Shown here: one piece after another, positions 34,260 through 47,042 of the stretch | Position numbering within the stretch: position 1 is the first letter of the stretch | Layout: every line of letters begins with the position of its first letter | Source: Isoetes taiwanensis | Taxonomy: Eukaryota > Streptophyta > Lycopodiopsida > Isoetales > Isoetaceae | DNA length: 64,000 nt | Direction of reading: 5' to 3' | Assembly (NCBI GenBank): GCA_021234155.1 | Contig: JAJEKV010000046.1 | Span: 9,803,012 to 9,867,011 of the forward strand | Position numbers and translations under genes: made by a program | The notes under the pieces: model-generated | Database searches by the model: none | The model's input: only the letters and a program-made list of their open reading frames with translations | Told to the model about the DNA's origin: nothing

Positions 34260-36159
34260 TGTTGCCCCCAAAGGGCAACATACTAATTGATGGTTTATGC
34301 ATTGAAGTTAGGTCAAGCCATTTTGGAAGCATAAGTCAAAGAAGAGCTTGGTAGTCGACATTGATGTGAAGGTCAAACAATATCAATTTTCAAAGGTCAA
34401 CTTCCATGGAAGGTATGCCATTTGAGGTCAAAGTTAGTCAAAGGATGCTTTATAAGACTCTGGGTTAAGAAGATTGGAAGATGCTTTTTTGAAGATTGGA
34501 AGACAAAGTTTGGAAGACCCCATGGTACTTGATTCCACCCCTTAGCCATTTTTATCCATCTTTTTATTCACACCCTATTCTTACCCTTTTGAAATTTTCT
34601 AGCCATTATTTTCTTTTGCTCGCCCTTGCATACCATATCATGCTTTGCCTAATCCCTTCTTCTCTAGTGCATCATATCCTCCCATAAGTTGTTCTTACCA
34701 TTTGCCCTCCATATCTTTTGCCCCATCGTCACTTCCTATGCCACACTTTTGCATATTCCCCTAGCCTAATTCTTCTTGCAACTTCCTATACCCTTATGCC
34801 TTACTTATTATTGTGCCAAAAGTGACCATGTCACATGTGTACCCGATGGAATATTCCCAATTATGATGCCTAAACTTAGCCTATCCCAAAACATTAGGGC
34901 TACCATTGCTCAAGTGATCCAAATTCTCCAATTATTTCATGAGTGACCTCTTAAACCATAGCCTAGCTTTTCAAAATTACAAAATATGGCATATTCCAAG
35001 TTTATAACCTAAGAAATACGGTCACCGCATCGCGCGAATTCTCATAAAATACTGCTGTTCAAAACCTAAATCTGGAAATGGGCTCGAATCACGCCAGAAT
35101 TGAATTCTTAAGCTGTAAAAACTACCTATTCTTGGATTCCCGCTCATAAGCATCATATTCTAAATTTAAGCCCTAAGATGCCGGAATCATCAAATCTAAA
35201 CTTATATACCGGGAAAACATTGACAAAAGTTTTTGAAGGCCCAGACGCATCAAACCTCAGCATTGATACATGCTGAGCATGATCTGAAGACATTCATGAA
35301 GTTTCTGAGTATTCCACAGTTCGATTTGAGAAAATTGGACTGATTATCTTATTATGATGTTATTACCTGACATTTTGAGACCCTCTGATGATTGATTTAT
35401 GATCTTATGACCTATATCCATCTTGTATTACCTTTACATCAATGAAAATTGCCTGCCAAGTGTTAAAAAATTTGACTGTCATGATTTCCTAGTATTCTTG
35501 CCTTGCAAACATTTTTACAGTAAGATATTCTACAATCCATTCTTGCATATGAACAGTTGTCCCTCATTTCCAATCATACACAAAAAGTCCGAGAAAAAAC
35601 CACTCCAAACTCAAGTTATAATTTTTTGCATTCTGTCTGACATGATTTTAGACTGTTATTCACAAAACAGTGCCAAAAAAATAGTTTTAGTGATCCAAAA
35701 TATGATTTGATTGTCACATCCTTGAAACCTACACTCCACGTTGGTTTTGAAATTTCTCAAAAACTCCCCCTGTAACTCAAGTTCCAAAAATCTGAGATCT
35801 GTCTGTGGTTTTGACTAGTGTTTACCAAAAATTGACTCAACTTTGAGATTGAATATCTCACAGATTTGAGCTCAGACTTGGTCAAGATCTTTTCCATTGT
35901 ATGCCCATAATTTTTCTACACCAGTCACAATCATTTGACCTTAGAAATCAACTCATCTATGCCAACTACATCGATTTGAGTAAGGACCCCTTATTTCTGA
36001 ATTGGGAAAGGTATGAGTATTTGATATTTGAGTTTTTTCTTCAAAAAATTCTCGTATAGACTGATCACCTTAAGTGATCTGGAGGTTTTAACCCCAACTT
36101 GATCATAATTTCAAGTTGGCTTATTGTGTTTGACTCTCTAGCCAGGTTGAGGGTCAACA
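34260..36159 (+). repeat. LTR of copy C, family T
   Basis: 1900 bp from TGTTGCCCCC to GGGTCAACA, with both ends intact. It is followed not by a PBS or flank but by another copy's 3' internal region (36160-36549). Confidence 0.9.
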
Positions 36160-36549
36160 TTGTGGTCTTGCCATTCATTTCAGCCCTTTATTCTTGTTCT
36201 CATTCCCCAAAAGCACTTTGCACTTCACCTTCACCACCATAGCAGAGTTGCAACCTTTTTTCAGGGAAGGCTATACATTTTCTTGTTTTGGCGAAAATCA
36301 TCACGCTAGCACATTCATCTCATCTCCATACACTCCTCACACTTCATTCATACCATCTCCTTATCATCCTTACTTATTTTCATCCTTATCCACTCATCAT
36401 ACTCTATTCATACCATATTATCACCATATTCACACTCATTACACTCACTTCATCTCATTACCACTACATCATCACCTCAATATTTGCACCCTACACTTTA
36501 CCCCACCATGTTCTCATTTGCACACTCTGGTATAGTTTGAAGACCCCTA
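36160..36549 (+). repeat. 390-bp remnant of a family T 3' internal region between two LTRs
   Basis: Corresponds to about 33780-34259, including the G-poor tract, and runs straight into the next LTR. PBS, gag and pol are deleted. Confidence 0.85.
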
Positions 36550-38267
36550 TGTTGCCCCCAAAGGGCAACATACTAATTGTTGGTTCATATGTTGAAGTTA
36601 GGAAGGATAAGTCAAAGAAGAACTTGGTAGTCAACATTGGTGTGAAGGTCAAAGGATATTTATCTTCAAGGTCAACTCCCATAAGGAATACTTCATTTGA
36701 GGTCAAAGGATGCTTATAAGATTTTGGGTAAGAAAGAAGATACTTTTGAAAGATGGAGTTTGGAAGACCCCATGGTAATCTAGAATCTTTTTGCCCCCAA
36801 ACTATTCCCATCTCCATTCCCCTATGCCTTCTCTCATTTTTTTTGCCTTGATTCCTCAACTCTTCCCTCATCTTATCATAAACTCATTTCTAGTTCATAT
36901 TCCCATCCCATTTTTGGCCTTTTGCCTTTGAAAAATAAATTCTATTATGGAATATCAAAACCCTAGGTGAATAACTTAGGTATCATTCTAGATACCATAA
37001 GGATGCCCTATGCCACGTGGCAAGGCCGATATGCTCCCAAATTTTTGAAGGCATCCTCAAAGATCCCTAGAAGATTCCCAAAACCCAAAGGTTGATTTTT
37101 CCATTTAAACCATTGAAAATTGATTTTTAAAAGGCCGTAATCTCGAAATATACCAAAAGATGCTCATGTAGATTCCTCCATGAACCCTAAACTTAGAAAA
37201 AAATCCTTCGAATCGCCGCAGGCCTCCAGCCTTTAAATTCCTCCCCCCACTCTTCTTCCCGCCTCTTAGTTACCCAACAAACCCATAATCAAAGCCTAAG
37301 ATTCTCGATTCATAAAAATTTGAAAATGAAATTGGGGTGATCGACATACAACTTTCTCAAGGCCCGTGACGATCAAACTCAACATTGATACATGCCGAAA
37401 GCATGATCCAAGACGTTTATGAAGTATCTGAGTGTTCCATAGTTCGATTTGAGAAAATTGGACTGATATTCCTGTTATGATATTATTTTATGACCTCCTG
37501 AGATATTTTGATGATTGATTTATGATCCTGAGACCCCTATTCATCTTGTATTATCTTCATATCAATGAAAGTTGCATGCCAAGTGCTTAAAAAGTTGACT
37601 GTCATGATCTTTTAGTATTTTTGCCACACAAACATTTTTACAGTAAGATATTCCACCCATTTTTTCTTGCATATGACCACTTGCCCTTCTTTTCCCATCA
37701 TATTTGCACCTGTCTGATATCATTTTTTGCATTCTGTCTGATACACTTTTAGACTGTTATTCACAAAACAGTGCCAAAAAAATAGTTTTAATGATCCAAA
37801 ATATGATTTGATTGCATGCCCCTCACCTTTGGGACCTATACTTCACCTCAGTTTTGGAATCTCTCAAAAATTCCCTCTGCAACTCAAGTTACCAAATTCT
37901 GAGATCTGTCTGTAGTTTTGACTGGTATTGACTAAAAATTGACCCAACTTTGAGATCGAATATCTTGCAGATTAGAACTCAGACTTGGTCAAGATCTTCT
38001 CCCTTGCTTGCCTATAATTTTTCTGTACAAGTCACAATCATTTGACCTTGGAAATCAATCCACCTATGAGTGCTACATCAATTTGAGTGAGGGTTCCATA
38101 TTCTTCAATTGGGAAAGGTATGAATGCTTGATATTTGAGCTTTTTCTTTGAGAAATTCTTGTGTAGACTGATCACCTTAAGTGATCTGAGGAATTTTAAC
38201 CCCAACTTGAGCATAAACTCAAGTTGGCTTCTTGTGTTTGACTCTCTAGCCAGGTTGAGGGTCAACA
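36550..38267 (+). repeat. 5' LTR of element F, family T
   Basis: 1718 bp, TGTTGCCCCC to GGGTCAACA, followed at once by PBS and gag, so it acts as a 5' LTR. Its body is closer in detail to the solo LTR at 17446 (for example the 'gccacgtggcaagg' block near 37010 and 17910) than to the LTR at 34260, so at least two subfamilies are present. Confidence 0.9.
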
Positions 38268-38270
38268 TCT

Positions 38271-38290
38271 TGGAGGTTCTACCGAGATCT
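38271..38290 (+). promoter_or_regulatory. Primer-binding site for tRNA-Gln (element F)
   Basis: TGGAGGTTCTACCGAGATC follows the LTR end with a TCT spacer and differs from the element D site by one base (GGTTCT against GGTCCT). Confidence 0.75.
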
Positions 38291-38308
38291 TCCTGGATTT
38301 CAGAACTC

Positions 38309-38900
38309 ATGGCTCCAAAGCAAAAATTTTCAGCAGAGCAAGAACCATTAGAAGATATTGATGCACCAGATCATTGCAGAGAAAGGCCATTTATTGCCTT
38401 CAAGTTTCTCAACTAGCCTGCTTCAAAACATGCCATACCAATTTGAGTTGAATGTTCCTGTTCCTTTGCCTATAGTTTCAAGAAAGGCTGCAAGCTTTCA
38501 GAGTTTGAAAAATGCTTCAAAGAAGAGAGTGAAGCTGGTGCTTGGTTAACTTATGAAAAGTTAATGGGTACCACTTCATGGGATGAACTTGTCAAGAAGT
38601 TCCTGGATAGATTTGGTAAGTTAGCTGCTCCAAAAGATTTGGTTAATGAGTTGCAAGGGTTTTCTATACATGCGTGAGAAAGTGTGAATCAAGACAAAGA
38701 AAGGTTTAGCACATTTATGAGTAGGTGTCAAAGAGCACAAGTTATTTTAATCCCAACCTTTTTTTTTTTTTTTTCTATCGCTTTCATCAATGGTTTGGAA
38801 AGAAGACCAGATATCCAAAGGAAGTTGCTCAAGATCCAAGCCAAGGATTTGTTCCTTCCTTTCTTCAAAAACATTTGTATATTTTTCCTATTCGATATTC
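38309..38900 (+). pseudogene. Tat-like gag remnant of element F
   Basis: MAPKQKFSAEQEPLED starts at the ATG at 38309. Frameshifts follow, with FSTSLLQNMPYQFELNV, SRKAASFQSLKNASK, WDELVKKFLDRFGKLAAP and RFSTFMSRCQRAQV recognisable in three frames. A T-run of about 16 at 38759-38774 interrupts the equivalent of LFLVSFFIKGL. Similarity ends near 38850; the rest of the element is absent. Confidence 0.8.
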
Positions 38901-38959
38901 AATCAAATCTCCTACAAACAAGGGTTCTAGTCTTACCATTTTTGTGATTGTAATCTCTT

Positions 38960-39637
38960 CAAGTACTCTTTTTCTTCCGATGCATTGATGGTTAGGATAG
39001 GACAAAGTGCTTTTACCTCAATAGTACTTCACACAACCAACCTCATTTCCGTAGCGTAACGTGTACCATGCCCACCAAGCAGTGACTGCTGATCACCGCA
39101 AAGATCATAATTTTGATCCTGCTAAAATGTCAATCATACCAAGACCACCAACGAATCTTGGTTTGATATACATAGACCAAGTGACCTTCACAACCACACA
39201 TGCCTTAGTACTGGCCCAAATGAAGTTACGAACAATTGTAACAACTCCTGAACTTTGATTGTGAGGCAAGCACTGCAGATGCCAAATAAACTTGAGTGTT
39301 TCCGAAAACATGCTTAGCAATTGTTATCCTCCCTGCCAGAGAAAGCTTAGCGATATTCCACGATAAAACATGCTTATACAGGCCTTCAAATATAACATCC
39401 CATGCATCCGAAGTATAAATATGTATAACCATAGGAATACCCAGAAGTTTAGTGGTCTACCATGATGAAGCACTTTCCATGGATACTCATGAACACATGG
39501 AGAAATATAGCCACATCTAAGGTCCATGAAGCATAGCACTTTAACCACCCAATAAGAACTCCTGATTCCAGTAAAAAAGAGTCCAACAAAAGCTTAGCAT
39601 TCTGAAGATTATCTTCCTCATCTACTAGAAAGAGAAA
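38960..39637 (-). pseudogene. L1-like LINE ORF2, part downstream of the RT active site
   Basis: Minus strand: FLFLVDEEDNLQNAKLLLD (immediately after the YxxD motif), IGWLKCYASW, DVIFEGLYKHVLSWNIAKL, SLAGRITIAKHVFGN, IVRNFIWAS and FVGGLGMIDI. This is the usual order of the RT thumb and post-RT region in plant L1-like elements. It continues the LINE at 52742-54760 across the inserted chromovirus. Several frameshifts are present. Similarity fades near 38960, where the element F gag debris begins. Confidence 0.85.
39633..39637. repeat. Target site duplication AGAAA (left copy)
   Basis: AGAAA directly before the LTR start TGTGACG at 39638; the identical pentamer follows the other LTR end at 52741. 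Confidence 0.9.
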
Positions 39638-41251
39638 TGTGACGCTCCCTGAATATATACGACCCCCGGCCGTATACATATGGGGACTTTCCCCTCCCAT
39701 GGCGACCATCTCGCCATGAGCAGGGCCCTCCGTCTGACCGGGGCCATCTACGTAGAGATGCTCAAGTGAAGGTCACGGAGGTGTCATTCGGCCCACGCCT
39801 TCGATGGGCTCCTACGTCGCGGAAGCATGAATACAAGGGTTAGCACACAGCATAATATATATATAAATAACCACCACGAAGGGTGGCGCATCCATCCAAA
39901 TACCAACGGCAAAGAATATGCATCTAAAACTAAGAAAACACCCCAAACCTCGGGTCTACCCCTACTGCACTCCAAAGAGGATCGACTGGTGGTCGGGCCT
40001 CAAGAGATCAGCAGACCGAAGTCTTGGCATGGCATTGGCTGGCATAGAACATCGGCTAGGGTTGTCCACTCCATCCGCCCCTCCCCGTGCACACTTTGCA
40101 GATGGGTCGATTCACGCCATGGCTTCGCTTATAGCCTTCCCCGAGACACGTGACTCAAGGTATCACATTTTTGAGCCTACTCCAGGTTCATGACGCGGTC
40201 CGGTCGAGGCAGGTCGGGAAGTGTCCCTTCCGTGATCACAGCTGGGTTCCATGGGTGAGCTAGAGAATACGTACGCACAAATGACCCCCCATCCGTACTC
40301 CAACTTATTCACCCTAAATCTACTCAAAGTGCAAGATGCTCCATACCTGATCACATCTCTACACCTAGGAGTGTCGGACCCATACAGCCCTTTACGGGAC
40401 CCTCCATCGCCTAGCCCACCGTAGGAGTCTCTGGAGCCTTTTATGTTCTTCGTGCAAGACCCCACCCCCACTTCACCACTTGTGTCCCTTTTCTCGTGCT
40501 AAGCCATCATAGCCATGGGCACTCTGACCGGTGGTCTCTTTGCACCTGTGTCGCAACTAATGGGAATATTACAAGGCTCTATCTAGGAATATACTATCAT
40601 ATATGAGCTCAGAGGTCTCTACCCCCCTTTTTAACCCTCGCTTAACGGAAGCTACCAAATACTTCATAGATACATCAATCATTCCTTAACAGAGCACCAT
40701 TCATAATTGAAATGTAATCCTACTTACCGTAGAAGGGTTAATTTCAACAAAGGCAATCAGAAAAGGGAGTATCTGGCATCATCCTACAATTCACAAGCTA
40801 AACTACTACTAACCCTGTTTTTGGCTGGAGCCATTATCGTGGGGTGCTTCCATAGTAGGGTGGCAAATGATGCCTAGTGATTGTTCGGGGATTTGGTGAA
40901 GTCGCCAATGTTTCTTGGCCAATCAAGCTCCCTTGGGGCACTGGCCGGGTTCGATTATGGATGATATGGGGGTGGTGATCCACCTTAATGGATCCAATTA
41001 GTAATCACCATGCTGGCCAATCGAGCTTGGCCAAGGTGGCGCCTTCCTAAACCATAATTAGCTTAATTGTCCTTCTTAATTATTAAATTCCTTAAACATA
41101 GGTTATTATCCTTAATGATTTAATTAACATAGCTAATTAAATCCCTTTTAGGTCAACCCCCTAGGTTACCATACCCCATGGTGGCGTATCTATACTGGGT
41201 GATGTGTCAATATATTTATACGTATACCATATAAATACTTGGAACGTCACA
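39638..41251 (-). repeat. 3' LTR of the chromovirus
   Basis: 1614 bp; the minus strand runs TGTGACGTTCC...GTCACA. A partner copy lies at 51122-52741. TATAAATA lies about 32 bases inside the sense start. Confidence 0.93.
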
Positions 41252-41266
41252 TTCTCCCCTCCTTAG
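41252..41266 (-). promoter_or_regulatory. Polypurine tract
   Basis: The minus strand reads AAGGAGGGGAGAA directly before the 3' LTR. It primes plus-strand synthesis and confirms the minus orientation. Confidence 0.85.
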
Positions 41267-41830
41267 AACTAATGTTGTCCTCAGCATTGGGTTAGATACA
41301 ATTATAGGAAATCACGTTATGAAGGAAGATAATTCCTTATTTCTGAAGGTAATATATTAAAAACTAAAGTTTAAAACAGTTTAAGCACCAAGGTGCATTT
41401 CACATGATTATCATAATCAAAAAGTTCAAGGACCTAAGTCCAATACCAACATGAGAGTAACAACAAAACAAGATGTGTAGACAAAATAAAACTGAAGCAA
41501 TCGGGCCATCAGCAACCCTCTAACATGGGCAGGTCACGTGATCGCTTCACTCGGCCCGCATTATGTCACCCATCAAGATATATAATTAGATTGTGGTTGA
41601 AGGGACCACCCCCTTATAATAAATAAAAGAAAATTCTATGTACCCGGGAACCTATCATGTCTATGGTTTGCAATTCACTGCGGCGTAGGGAATGGTCAAG
41701 TCCCCATTGTAGCCGAAATGAACGCGGCTTATTAACTATATGCTCTGCAAGCAAGTCGTGGTCAGGTCAACATTGACGGTACACCACGTCCTAGAGAACA
41801 CAAAGGTGATCTCATCATCGGTGACTATTA
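41267..41830 (-). other. 3' non-coding region of the chromovirus
   Basis: Between the integrase stop at 41831 and the polypurine tract. No reading frame with recognisable content. Confidence 0.6.
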
Positions 41831-43039
41831 TTAATTATGATGCATGTACCCCTCTAGAGCGCTACTCTTGGCAATCAAGCTTCCAAGCTTACCGCCCGCT
41901 GCGGGGTTGATAGCATCGTTGATGGTGCGGCCTTGAGATTCCCGCATGAAGTCCGGATAGTGGTTTTCAAGGTCTATCTTCATCACCCAAGTAGCATCCT
42001 CAACTGGTAAGTGCTTCCACTTAACCAAGTATTGCAACATTTGAGTCCTTCTGGTTTGTTTATAAGCTCGATCTAGAAGGGCTTCAGGCACTATCTCCAG
42101 TTGCTCCTCTGTCATTTCTAGGAGGGTTGGGGTATCTAAAACCTCCTCTGGATCAGGGGTGTGTTGTTTCAGAAGTCTCACGTGAAAGACCTTGTGGATC
42201 TTCAAGCGGGGCGGCAAATCCAGGCGATATGCCTGCTCTCCAACACGTTCAATGATTTTGAACGGTCCAGCCCATCTGGGTGCCAACTTCTTGCAGTTGC
42301 CAATCTTAAGCTTGGCTTGTTTTACTTTAATCTTAAGCCAAACTGATTCACCTACCTGAAAAACTCGTGGGGTTCTGTGCTTATCCGCTACACTCTTCTG
42401 ACGACTGCGTGCAGCCAATAAGTAACCACGAACTTCTTCAACCAAAGCTTGCATTTCCAAGAGGAGTTGTTGAGAAACCTCCACCTTAGAAACGGGATTA
42501 TGCCATGTGTCAGGAGTAAGGCATTGGTAACCATAATTTATCATGAAGGGAGACATTCTGGAAGACTCCTGTTTCATATTGTTATAGGCAAACTCGACCA
42601 GATAAATATAGTCAGCCCATTGTGATTGCTTACTCCACACATAGCTGTGTAGCATATCTTCTATAATGCGATTGGTACGCTCTGTCTGACCATCCGTCTG
42701 AGGATGATATGCCGTGCTCATAGCAAGCTTGGTCTGGATGGTGGCAAAGAAATCTTTCCAGAATGCACTTACAAATTTGGGATCCCTGTCGGAGACAATA
42801 ACTCGTGGCATTCCGTGTAATCTGAAGATCTCCTTGGCAAACAACAGAGCAGTATCAAAGGTTGTATCCGTGGTACGACATGGCAAGAAATGAGTCATTT
42901 TCGACAATTTGTCGACCACTACCATTAAAGCATCATATCCACGGAGAGTACGTGGAAGGCCCACAATGAAATCCATGGTTATCACTTCCCATTTAGCGTT
43001 GGGCACATCCAGAGGTTGCAACTCGCCTGAAATCCTTAA
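41831..43039 (-). pseudogene. Integrase core and chromodomain of the chromovirus
   Basis: Open for about 400 codons after an in-frame amber codon (43042-43040) that separates it from the zinc-binding region. The catalytic triad is visible: ITMDFIVGLP, IVSDRDPKFVS and TDGQTERTNRII. GPFKIIERVGEQAYRLDLP is the GPY/F module. About 42095-41945 encodes a chromodomain (QYLVKWKHLPVEDATWV, with the YLVKWK strand and the ATW block), which defines chromoviruses and directs integration toward marked chromatin. This is the best preserved part of the element. Confidence 0.93.
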
Positions 43040-43660
43040 CTACTCAGCTTTCGTTTGCTGACACACCTGACACTGCTTAATGTATCTGGCAATATCCTTT
43101 TTCATAGAAGGCCAGAAATAGCTGGAGCGAATCTTAAAGTAGGTCTTCATAAAACCTGCGTGTCCAGCTATGGGGCTATTGTGTGTGTCGTGGAGGATCA
43201 GCCTACGCACTCCCGAAGTCTCAAGCACACACAATTTATCTTTGTAATACAACAAGTTGCCCTCTTTCTTATATGCACGAAAGGCTTCCCGCTCCTTATC
43301 CGTGCGAGCTTCCTTAGCCAAACTATCCCAAACTTCACAGAACTCAGGATCCGTGGCCAAGGTCTGCTCTATCTGTTTGTCAAACTCACTGGTGAGCGTA
43401 GAGATTGCATTACAATGGGTTCGGGTTACCAAGGGATGGCGTGACAACGCATCCGCAACCACATTGTGCTTTCCGGGTTTATACATAATCTCAAAATCAT
43501 ACTCCTCCAGAAATTCCATCCATCTTTTCTGACGGAGATTGAGATTTGGTTGGGTGGATAAATAACGGAGACTTTGATGATCCGTATCCAACTGGAATCT
43601 TCTACCAAGAAGGTAGTGTCTCCATATCCGCAGGGCATGGACAACGGCTAACAATTCCTG
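43040..43660 (-). pseudogene. RNase H tail and integrase zinc-binding domain of the chromovirus
   Basis: LLAVVHALRIWRHYLLGRRF, TDHQSLRYLSTQPNLN, RWMEFLEEYDFEIMYKPGK and NVVADALSR are the C-terminal RNase H blocks. The HHCC region follows: HDTHNSPIAGHAGFMKT, YFWPSMKKDIARYIKQC, CQVC. It is separated from RT by a frameshift near 43665 and ends in an amber codon at 43042-43040. Confidence 0.92.
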
Positions 43661-44798
43661 ATCATGGGTAGGGTATCACTGCTCTGTCTCGTTCATTTTC
43701 TTTGAATCATAGGCAATAACCCTCCCCTCCTGCATTAGGACTCCACCGGTCACAATCTTACTAGCATCCGTTACCACTAATTTATCCTTCTCAGGATCGG
43801 GCAAGGTGAGAACTGATGCTGACGTTAAGGCATCTTTAAGCTGCTGGAAACTTCCCTGAACTTTTGCCTTCCAGTGCTCCATCCAATCCTTCACCTTCTC
43901 ATGCTTTGTAAGATTTGTAAGAGGTGCTGCAATCTTTGCAAAATCCTTTACAAATTTCCGATAATATCCTGCTAGCCCGAAGAAACTTCGGACCTCGGAA
44001 ACATTACCTGGAATAGGCCATTCCCTCATGGCCTCTATCTTTGCCGGATCTGTAGCAATTCCCTCTGCCGAAATGACATGGCCCAAATAATCGACCTTCG
44101 GAGTGGCAAACTTGCACTTAGAGAACTTGGCAAAGAGTTGATGACGTCTTAGATTTTGCAGGGCCAATCTAAGATGTTTCTCATGCTCTTCTAGGGTTTT
44201 ACTATAGATAAGAATGTCGTCAAAGAAAATAACAACAAAATCATCCAAGTATTGTCGGAAGACATCATTCATCAATCGCATGAAAGTTGCTGGGGCATTA
44301 GTTAATCCAAAAGGCATAACGGTGAACTCATAATGCCCATATCTAGTGCGAAAAGCAGATTTATGGATGTCCTCCTCTTTAATCCTTATCTGATGATATC
44401 CGGAGCGTAGATCAATCTTTGAGAAATACTTGGCCCCTTGCAACTGGTCCATTAGATCATCTGCTCTCGGCAAAGCATAGCGATTCTTGATGGTATGCTT
44501 GTTAAGTTGCCGATAATCCAATACACATCCTCAAGGAGCCATCCTTTTTCTTAACAAAAAGAATAGGAGCGCCAAAAGGCGAAACACTAGGTCGAATGAA
44601 ACCTAGGTTTAGTAACTCCCAAGTTGCTTCTAAGCTCCGCCACCGAGGACTCATACGGCACGGGGCCTTGCTGGTAGGCTTAGTACCTGGCTCTAAAGCT
44701 ATCTCACATTCCACCCCTCTAAAAGGAGGAAGCTTCTGGATCTCATCTGGAAAAAGATCACCGAATTCTTGGAGAAGATGAGCAATCCCCTCTGGCAA
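43661..44798 (-). pseudogene. Reverse transcriptase of the chromovirus
   Basis: The N-terminal part (44798-44502) has PPFRGVECEIALEPGTKP and [16 protein letters not shown]. After a frameshift near 44515, 44521-43676 covers [46 protein letters not shown] and the active site [12 protein letters not shown] (FFDD, where FIDD or YLDD is usual), then [11 protein letters not shown] and [16 protein letters not shown]. The start of RNase H ([16 protein letters not shown]) is included. Confidence 0.94.
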
Positions 44799-44899
44799 GG
44801 TATCGATTACTTGCTTCTGTTTAGCATCTGACTCAATGGCGGCAAGCCTAATGACACAGAGGAGCTTTTCCTTGCGTATAGCTTTATCTAACTAGCTGA

Positions 44900-45331
44900 T
44901 GGACATAGACTGCATGATAGGGTTGAATGGTTCACCTTTTTATAGTCACGCTGGCTCCATTAGCCGGCTTGAAGGTAACTTCCCGCTTTCTCGCAGCCTA
45001 TGTTGGCTTTTTGCGTATGCTAAGAATTCCATACCAACAATGAGGTCGTATTTGCCAATATCCATTAACTCGGCACCCAAAGCAACTGGTGCACCTGGCA
45101 ACTGTATCTTGAGATTGATGCGACGGCCATGAGTGTGTCTGACTTTTACCATCGGCTTAGGAGTGACAGTTCTACCGGGACCTCACGGCTTCAAGTCGTA
45201 AGACCTGGGCCATTCTAGGAGAAGCAAAATTATGTGTACTTCCCGTATCCATAAGAATTACAAAAGGCTTACCGCCTACTTGACCTATGGTGGAAATGAC
45301 AAAGAGCCGGACTTTCAAAGATTGCCGGTTT
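44900..45331 (-). pseudogene. Aspartic protease of the chromovirus
   Basis: The minus strand has FVILMDTGSTHNFAS, with catalytic DTGS at 45249-45238. After a frameshift come VRHTHGRRINLKIQLPG and ELMDIGKYDLIVGMEFLA, the C-terminal blocks. It lies between the gag zinc knuckle and RT, as expected in a gypsy polyprotein. Confidence 0.85.
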
Positions 45332-46582
45332 CTATAGCTGCAAGGATATGAGACGCACCGTGTATGTACTCGGGAGCCTCCTCCTCGACAGGTTGTGTTG
45401 ACTCAAGATCGTCCCAATCGAGGTCGGCCATGGCCAGCTGGGCAGTCTGCGTGACATAAGGACAATTCTGCATGAAGTGTCCGGGCCGCATACACCTGTA
45501 GCATGCCTTATCTCGGCGGAGCTGTTCTCGGGCCTCTTTAGGAATAGACTGTAAGAGGTTCCGAACTTCCTTACCGACATTGTTCTGTTTATCGGTCGTG
45601 CTGAAGGTGACTTTCTTTTCCTGACGACCATAAGAGTTCTGCTGAGAGGGCCCCGGACTTGGTGAGCGGGGTTTATAAGGTGTGGACGGCCGCGGGCTGC
45701 GTAAGGAGCGGGGCGTGATATCGGGTTCTTTGGTATGTCCTCCTCGAGGCTCAATGCTTTAGCCTCAGCCTCCGCAACTGATTTCGGGTCTATGGCCTTA
45801 ACCATTCATTTAATTGATGGGGCCAACCCTTCAATGTAACCCTCCCACCCCTCTTTTCTCATTCATACCGTACATACACCTCAGTATAAATTCATCGCTG
45901 TAAGCCCCGAACCGACATACCCATACGCTCTAACCTATAGAAGGTCTGAATTTGTTGGCATTTGTGCACACGAGGCACATAATGCTTGGCTCTAGCATAG
46001 CCCTTCCACCAAATGCGGGCAGCTCCTGTAAGGTTTGTGGTGGCAACCTTTCCTCAGATCCTTTTCTCATCATGCCATAGGACTTCCCAAACTTCTTCAT
46101 CTCGTCCCAACCAGGACTCTCGCATTCAGTCCGCCTCTAGATTTCCCATCAAACCGGGCCCGTTTCCTATTCTTCCATATACTAGTTATGGCGGTATCAA
46201 CCGTCTTGCGGTATTCCTTATCCCTGCGCTTTGCATGGTCACCGGCTGATACCGACGACTCAGAAGACGCAGAAGTGGCTGATTGTGAGGAGGTGAGGCT
46301 ATCCCTAGAGGAACTCTGACGACGTTTAGAACGGGGTCCCCTCTGTGCAGATACAGGGCCGGTTTCAGGTGGAGATGGCTGCTGTGTAGGTGGACTTGGT
46401 GGTAGCGGAGGTAACTCCGTCCGGCCTTCTTGGTATGCTTTGGGTGGATTGGCATGCAACACATAAGCTTGCAACTCGCCTAATTGCCTCTTCATTAGCA
46501 TAAGTTCCTGTTCAGGTGTTAGTCTACTGGCATTGGAGGGCGCCTGCCATGCGGCGTTGCGTGCACCGTCTAAAGCGAGCAT
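45332..46582 (-). pseudogene. gag of the chromovirus
   Basis: A plausible start is the ATG at 46582 (MLALDGARNAAWQAP). The first part has LTPEQELMLMKRQLGELQ, a Pro-rich and Ser-rich segment, then RRDKEYRKTVDTAITSIWK. Frameshifts near 46097 and 45805 follow. The nucleocapsid has one CCHC knuckle, CYRCMRPGHFMQNC (about 45511-45470). An acceptor-like 'gctttag' just inside the start also allows a spliced N-terminus. Confidence 0.8.
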
Positions 46583-47042
46583 AAAATTATAAGCACATAT
46601 AGCAGAATTATAGCACATATAATCTCACAAAATTATCATTTCGGATAGGGTAGAGAGAGAATACAAGAAAAAGTATAACGTCAAAGATTCTTATTACAGG
46701 AGAAAACTGTTATTTCATTAAAGTTCCACACCTTAGTATGATACAAGGACAAACATGATACAGCGGAGACTTGAAGTTTAACTCACATACAGCATACAAA
46801 AACAACAAAACTGAAGAGACCGGGCCTAGGGGTTCGCAAATGGGTACAAGATTGAGTAGCGAACACTTTCACGTACAGCCCTAGGCCTGGACTATAACAG
46901 ATTGGTAATCTAGCGTTGGGCTAATAATAAGGAGATTGAAAAGCCTCCTTAATGCATAGCAGATTTGCCACAGGTGGTCGTTGGCATCCTCGAAAGCCTC
47001 GTGCCTGGACATATCCCAATAGTCCAATGTGCGGCGAAGGGT
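46583..47042 (-). other. Non-coding gap between the accessory ORFs and gag
   Basis: AT-rich, with no coding potential seen. It may be intronic or leader sequence. Confidence 0.5.

Noticed and set aside
42161-42346. Plus-strand open frames at 42161, 43055, 44596, 45 kb and 46 kb
   Set aside because: Antisense to well-supported gag-pol coding on the minus strand.
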